A stretch of DNA of 6,178 bases from Alphaproteobacteria bacterium (GTDB lineage: Bacteria > Pseudomonadota > Alphaproteobacteria > Micropepsales > Micropepsaceae), in the NCBI GenBank assembly GCA_015654715.1, contig JAATGK010000042.1, positions 1 through 6,178 on the forward strand, in the 5' to 3' direction. Positions 4,043 through 6,178 of this stretch are shown one piece after another. How positions within the stretch are numbered: the first letter of the stretch is position 1; each line of letters opens with the position of its first letter. The notes beneath the pieces were generated by a model. It saw nothing but the letters and a program-made list of their open reading frames with translations, made no database searches and was not told where the DNA came from. Both the position numbers and the translations under genes were made by a program.

Positions 4043-5311
4043 CTAGTCGGTCGACGCGGACCGATCAAACTGCCATTTCTCGTCGCGACGCATCAGCCAG
4101 GCGATGGTGGCAGCGGCCAAGACCACCGAGCCGCCCCAGGCAACCGATTCGCGGATGCCGAAGATGCCCGCCATCGCTCCGAACATCAGCGCCCCCCACG
4201 GCATCATGCCCATGAAGCACTGGGTGTAATGCGAAATCACCCGGCCGCGGAAGCGCTCGCCGGCGGCGATCTGCACAATGGTGTTGGTGGTGCCGCCGGT
4301 GATCATCAGGAACATCGCCGCCGGCGCCATACATAAAATGGCGACCCACAGCGACGGGGCCAGAGAAAACAGCATCAGCCCGATGCCGAACGCCGCCGCC
4401 GAAACAACCGGCGCCAGCGCCAGCCAGCGTTCGTGGATCAGCGACAGCCCATAGGCGCCGACAAAAGCGCCGCCGCCGACGCCGGTCATCAAGATCCCGT
4501 AATCGGCAGCACCGCCGTGCAAAATGTCGCGCACAAACGCGGGCAGCAGCGACAGATAGGCCGCTCCGAAACAGGAGGTGACCGCCACCAGCATCAGCGA
4601 GACGCGAATCTGGTTGTGTCTCAGCGAAAAACGATAGCCTTCGGCGATCTCGCGCAACGGGGCCTCGTGTTTGCGCCCGACCAGCGCCGGAAGCCGCATC
4701 AGGAATAGGCTGACGAGAACGGCGGTGAACGAGACCGCGTTGACCGCGAAGCAGACCCCCTCGCCAACAATTGCGATCAAAGCCCCGGCCAGCGACGGCC
4801 CCACCACGCGGGCGAGGTTGAACATCATCGAATTCAGCGCGATGGCATGGCGCAGGTCCTTCGGCCCCACCATGTCGAGCAGCATGGCCTGGCGCGTCGG
4901 CATGTCGAAGGCGTTGATGAAGCCGAGCCCGAACGCGAGCGCGATGATTTCCCACACCTGCACCACGCCGCCGAGCGTAAGCCCTGCCAACAGCGCCGCC
5001 TGCACCATCGCCGCCGCTTGGGTAATCTGCACCATCCGGCGGCGATCGACGCGATCGGCGACCATGCCGCCAAACGGCGCCAGGAAAAATACCGTCACCT
5101 GGGCGCAGAAGGTGGTGAGCCCGAGCAGGAATGGCGAATGCGTCATGCTGTAGACCAGCCACGCCTGGGCCACCGTCTGCATCCACGAACCCATCACCGA
5201 GACCAGTTGGCCGCTAAAGAAAAGCCGGTAGTTGCGGTGCCGGAAAACGCCAAGCACTGCGAGGCCCGGCCGGACCGCCGCTTTGTCGGGAGTGGTCGAT
5301 TCTTCGCGCAT
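4043..5311 (-). CDS. MFS transporter, MFS_3 / EntS-like exporter
   Basis: The 422-residue inner-membrane protein has about 12 hydrophobic segments and belongs to the MFS_3 (EntS-like) branch, whose studied members export small molecules such as siderophores and macrolides by proton antiport. Motif A between TM2 and TM3 is GGMVADRVDRRR (81-92). The family block FDMPTRQAMLLD (135-146), continuing through AIALNSMMFNLARVVGPSLAG (156-176), and RFRGRVIS (353-360) are diagnostic. The substrate cannot be read and no biosynthetic genes are adjacent. The start is uncertain: ATGs at 5311, 5320 and 5359 are all in frame and none has a strong ribosome binding site. 5311 or 5320 gives the normal short cytoplasmic tail and leaves about 100 bp for the promoters shared with divergent sspB. 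Its 3' end is 28 bp from that of the convergent porin gene. Confidence 0.92.
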   Translation of the reverse strand: MREESTTPDKAAVRPGLAVLGVFRHRNYRLFFSGQLVSVMGSWMQTVAQAWLVYSMTHSPFLLGLTTFCAQVTVFFLAPFGGMVADRVDRRRMVQITQAAAMVQAALLAGLTLGGVVQVWEIIALAFGLGFINAFDMPTRQAMLLDMVGPKDLRHAIALNSMMFNLARVVGPSLAGALIAIVGEGVCFAVNAVSFTAVLVSLFLMRLPALVGRKHEAPLREIAEGYRFSLRHNQIRVSLMLVAVTSCFGAAYLSLLPAFVRDILHGGAADYGILMTGVGGGAFVGAYGLSLIHERWLALAPVVSAAAFGIGLMLFSLAPSLWVAILCMAPAAMFLMITGGTTNTIVQIAAGERFRGRVISHYTQCFMGMMPWGALMFGAMAGIFGIRESVAWGGSVVLAAATIAWLMRRDEKWQFDRSASTD

Positions 5312-5358
5312 GCAAGGCATAAAGCGCCGATTTGCCGCCTTAATCCAGAACCTGCGCA

Positions 5359-5386
5359 TTGACTCGTCACGCCCGCTGGATAGTCT
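5359..5386 (+). promoter_or_regulatory. Candidate sspB promoter
   Basis: TTGACT (5359-5364) and TAGTCT (5381-5386) are 16 bases apart and would start transcription around 5393, about 20 nt before the sspB ATG. The -35 box is a 5/6 match and the -10 box is weaker. Confidence 0.4.
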
Positions 5387-5412
5387 CTGACCTGTTTCCC
5401 GGACAAGGCGTA

Positions 5413-5946
5413 ATGGCAAAGGACTACATCGGCTATCAGGCATTGCTGGACGCGGCGCTTCGCGGCGTCGTGCGCGATGCGTTACATCGAATCGAACAGC
5501 AAGGCCTGATCGGCAACCATCATTTTTATCTCACCTTCAAGACCACCTATCCGGGCGTCGACATTCCGAGTTTCCTGGTCGAACAGTATCCCGACGAGAT
5601 GACCATCATCCTGCAGCACCAGTTCTGGGGCCTGAAGGTGCGCGATGATCTGTTCGAAGTCGCGCTCACCTTCCGGAAGCTGCCGGCGACCCTCGTCATT
5701 CCGTTCCAGGCCTTGACCAAGTTCTTCGATCCCGGCGTGCCGTTCGGCCTCGAATTCAAGACCACCGACGCCGAAGGCAAACCGGTCGCCGCCAAGCCCG
5801 CCGAGCCCGCGCCCCAGACCGCCACCGAAGCCACCCCGATGCCGCCCAAACCGGCCGCCAAGCCGGAAGACGAGAGCGAGAACCCGGCCGAAAAGCCCGC
5901 CGGCGCCGGCGAAGTCGTCAGTCTCGATTCTTTCCGCAAGAAATAA
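5413..5946 (+). CDS. sspB: SspB, ClpXP adaptor for ssrA-tagged proteins (alphaproteobacterial type)
   Basis: SspB binds the ssrA tag and tethers tagged proteins to ClpX, speeding their degradation by ClpXP in the cytoplasm. The 177-residue protein has three parts. Residues 1-115 form the folded dimeric tag-binding core, with family-typical NHHFYLTFKTTYPGVDIPSFL, QYPDEMTIILQHQFWGLKV and FGLEFK. Residues 117-166 form a long linker rich in Pro, Ala, Lys and Glu, expected to be disordered. The C-terminus VVSLDSFRKK (168-177) is the conserved segment of alphaproteobacterial SspB, in the position of the ClpX-binding tail. The start at 5413 is supported by AAGG four bases upstream and by the family start (MxxDxIxYxxLxxxALR). 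A TTG at 5359 would only add unmatched residues. It is divergent from the MFS gene, and fumC begins 74 bp downstream. Confidence 0.95.
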   Translation: MAKDYIGYQALLDAALRGVVRDALHRIEQQGLIGNHHFYLTFKTTYPGVDIPSFLVEQYPDEMTIILQHQFWGLKVRDDLFEVALTFRKLPATLVIPFQALTKFFDPGVPFGLEFKTTDAEGKPVAAKPAEPAPQTATEATPMPPKPAAKPEDESENPAEKPAGAGEVVSLDSFRKK

Positions 5947-5968
5947 ACTGGAACGTCATGGACGGGAC

Positions 5969-5995
5969 GGGGCTGAATTGCCCTTGGCAAGCCCC
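5969..5995 (+). other. Hairpin between sspB and fumC
   Basis: TTGCC (5978-5982) pairs with GGCAA (5986-5990) over a CTT loop, and GGGGC (5969-5973) pairs with GCCCC (5991-5995), leaving a four-base bulge. It lies 23 bp after the sspB stop. No T-run follows, so it may be a partial terminator or an mRNA-stabilising end; read-through into fumC is possible. Confidence 0.35.
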
Positions 5996-6020
5996 CCGCC
6001 GCTGCCATTAGAATGGTTCC

Positions 6021-6178
6021 ATGACGAAGACTCGCACCGAGACCGATAGCTTCGGTCCCATTGCCGTGGACGCCTCCCGCTATTGGGGCGCCCAGGCCGA
6101 ACGCAGCCGCAACAATTTCAAGATCGGCTGGGAGAAGCAGCCGGCCCCGGTGGTCCGGGCGCTCGGCATCGTCAAGCG
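6021..6178 (+). CDS. fumC: Class II fumarate hydratase, N-terminal fragment (cut by window edge)
   Basis: Fumarase C reversibly hydrates fumarate to L-malate in the TCA cycle and needs no iron-sulfur cluster. The visible 52 residues begin [20 protein letters not shown], followed by [19 protein letters not shown] and [13 protein letters not shown]-x-E-x-D-(S/T)-x-G-x-I-x-V-x-x-x-x-Y-W-G-A-Q-T/A-x-R-S is the standard opening of the class II fumarase/aspartase superfamily, and NFKIG is typical of FumC rather than of aspartase or argininosuccinate lyase. The reading frame is open to the window end, so the catalytic parts (including the GSSxMPxKxN loop) lie outside. No strong Shine-Dalgarno precedes the ATG, but the family start matches here. 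Confidence 0.95.
   Translation, partial: MTKTRTETDSFGPIAVDASRYWGAQAERSRNNFKIGWEKQPAPVVRALGIVK

Noticed and set aside
4065..5186. Second minus-strand frame of 373 codons overlapping the MFS gene, and plus-strand frames at 4671-5153 and 4847-5362
   Set aside because: The translations are rich in Arg, Ala, Gly and His without domain features, whereas the 4043-5311 frame has all MFS_3 signatures.
5975..6023. Short ATG-GTT-CCA-TGA frame overlapping the fumC start (6013-6024)
   Set aside because: Three codons with no ribosome binding site; most likely chance rather than a leader peptide.

Overview
The window looks like a piece of an alphaproteobacterial chromosome. Four things support this: a circularly permuted, two-piece tmRNA gene; an SspB adaptor of the alphaproteobacterial type; the sspB-fumC neighbourhood; and GC-rich genes separated by the CTCATCCT...AGGATGAG palindromic repeats that are common in Rhizobiales and related orders. 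No genus can be named from the sequence alone.

Layout, left to right. Bases 1-45 hold the N-terminus of a minus-strand gene, probably a GIY-YIG family protein, cut by the window edge. Two inverted copies of a palindromic repeat (41-83 and 110-152) separate it from a GNAT acetyltransferase (157-636, minus). Next on the same strand are thymidylate synthase thyA (741-1535) and a BrnT/BrnA toxin-antitoxin pair (1576-2107). The minus-strand genes are therefore transcribed in the order brnT, brnA, thyA, GNAT, GIY-YIG. Only 40 bp separate brnA from thyA.

Divergent from brnTA is ssrA (about 2181-2495, plus), which is easy to miss because it encodes no long protein. It has the permuted order: acceptor piece ending in CCA (2262), a 59-nt intervening segment, then the coding piece (from 2322). 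A 10-codon tag frame at 2407-2439 reads ANDNEMALAA-stop. The 7-bp acceptor stem formed between the two pieces carries the G3-U70 pair that marks alanine tRNA.

The right half holds an OprB-type outer-membrane porin with a signal peptide (2740-4014, plus), convergent with a 12-TM MFS_3/EntS-like exporter (4043-5311, minus). Divergent from the exporter is sspB (5413-5946, plus). The start of class II fumarase fumC (6021 to the edge, plus) follows it.

The functional thread is protein quality control. ssrA makes the tag that marks proteins from stalled ribosomes, and sspB encodes the adaptor that hands tagged proteins to ClpXP. They lie about 2.9 kb apart. A toxin-antitoxin module of a ribonuclease family sits back-to-back with the tmRNA promoter. 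The other genes (thyA, fumC, porin, exporter, acetyltransferase) are ordinary metabolic or envelope functions. No CRISPR array, insertion sequence, integrase or other clear mobile element was seen.
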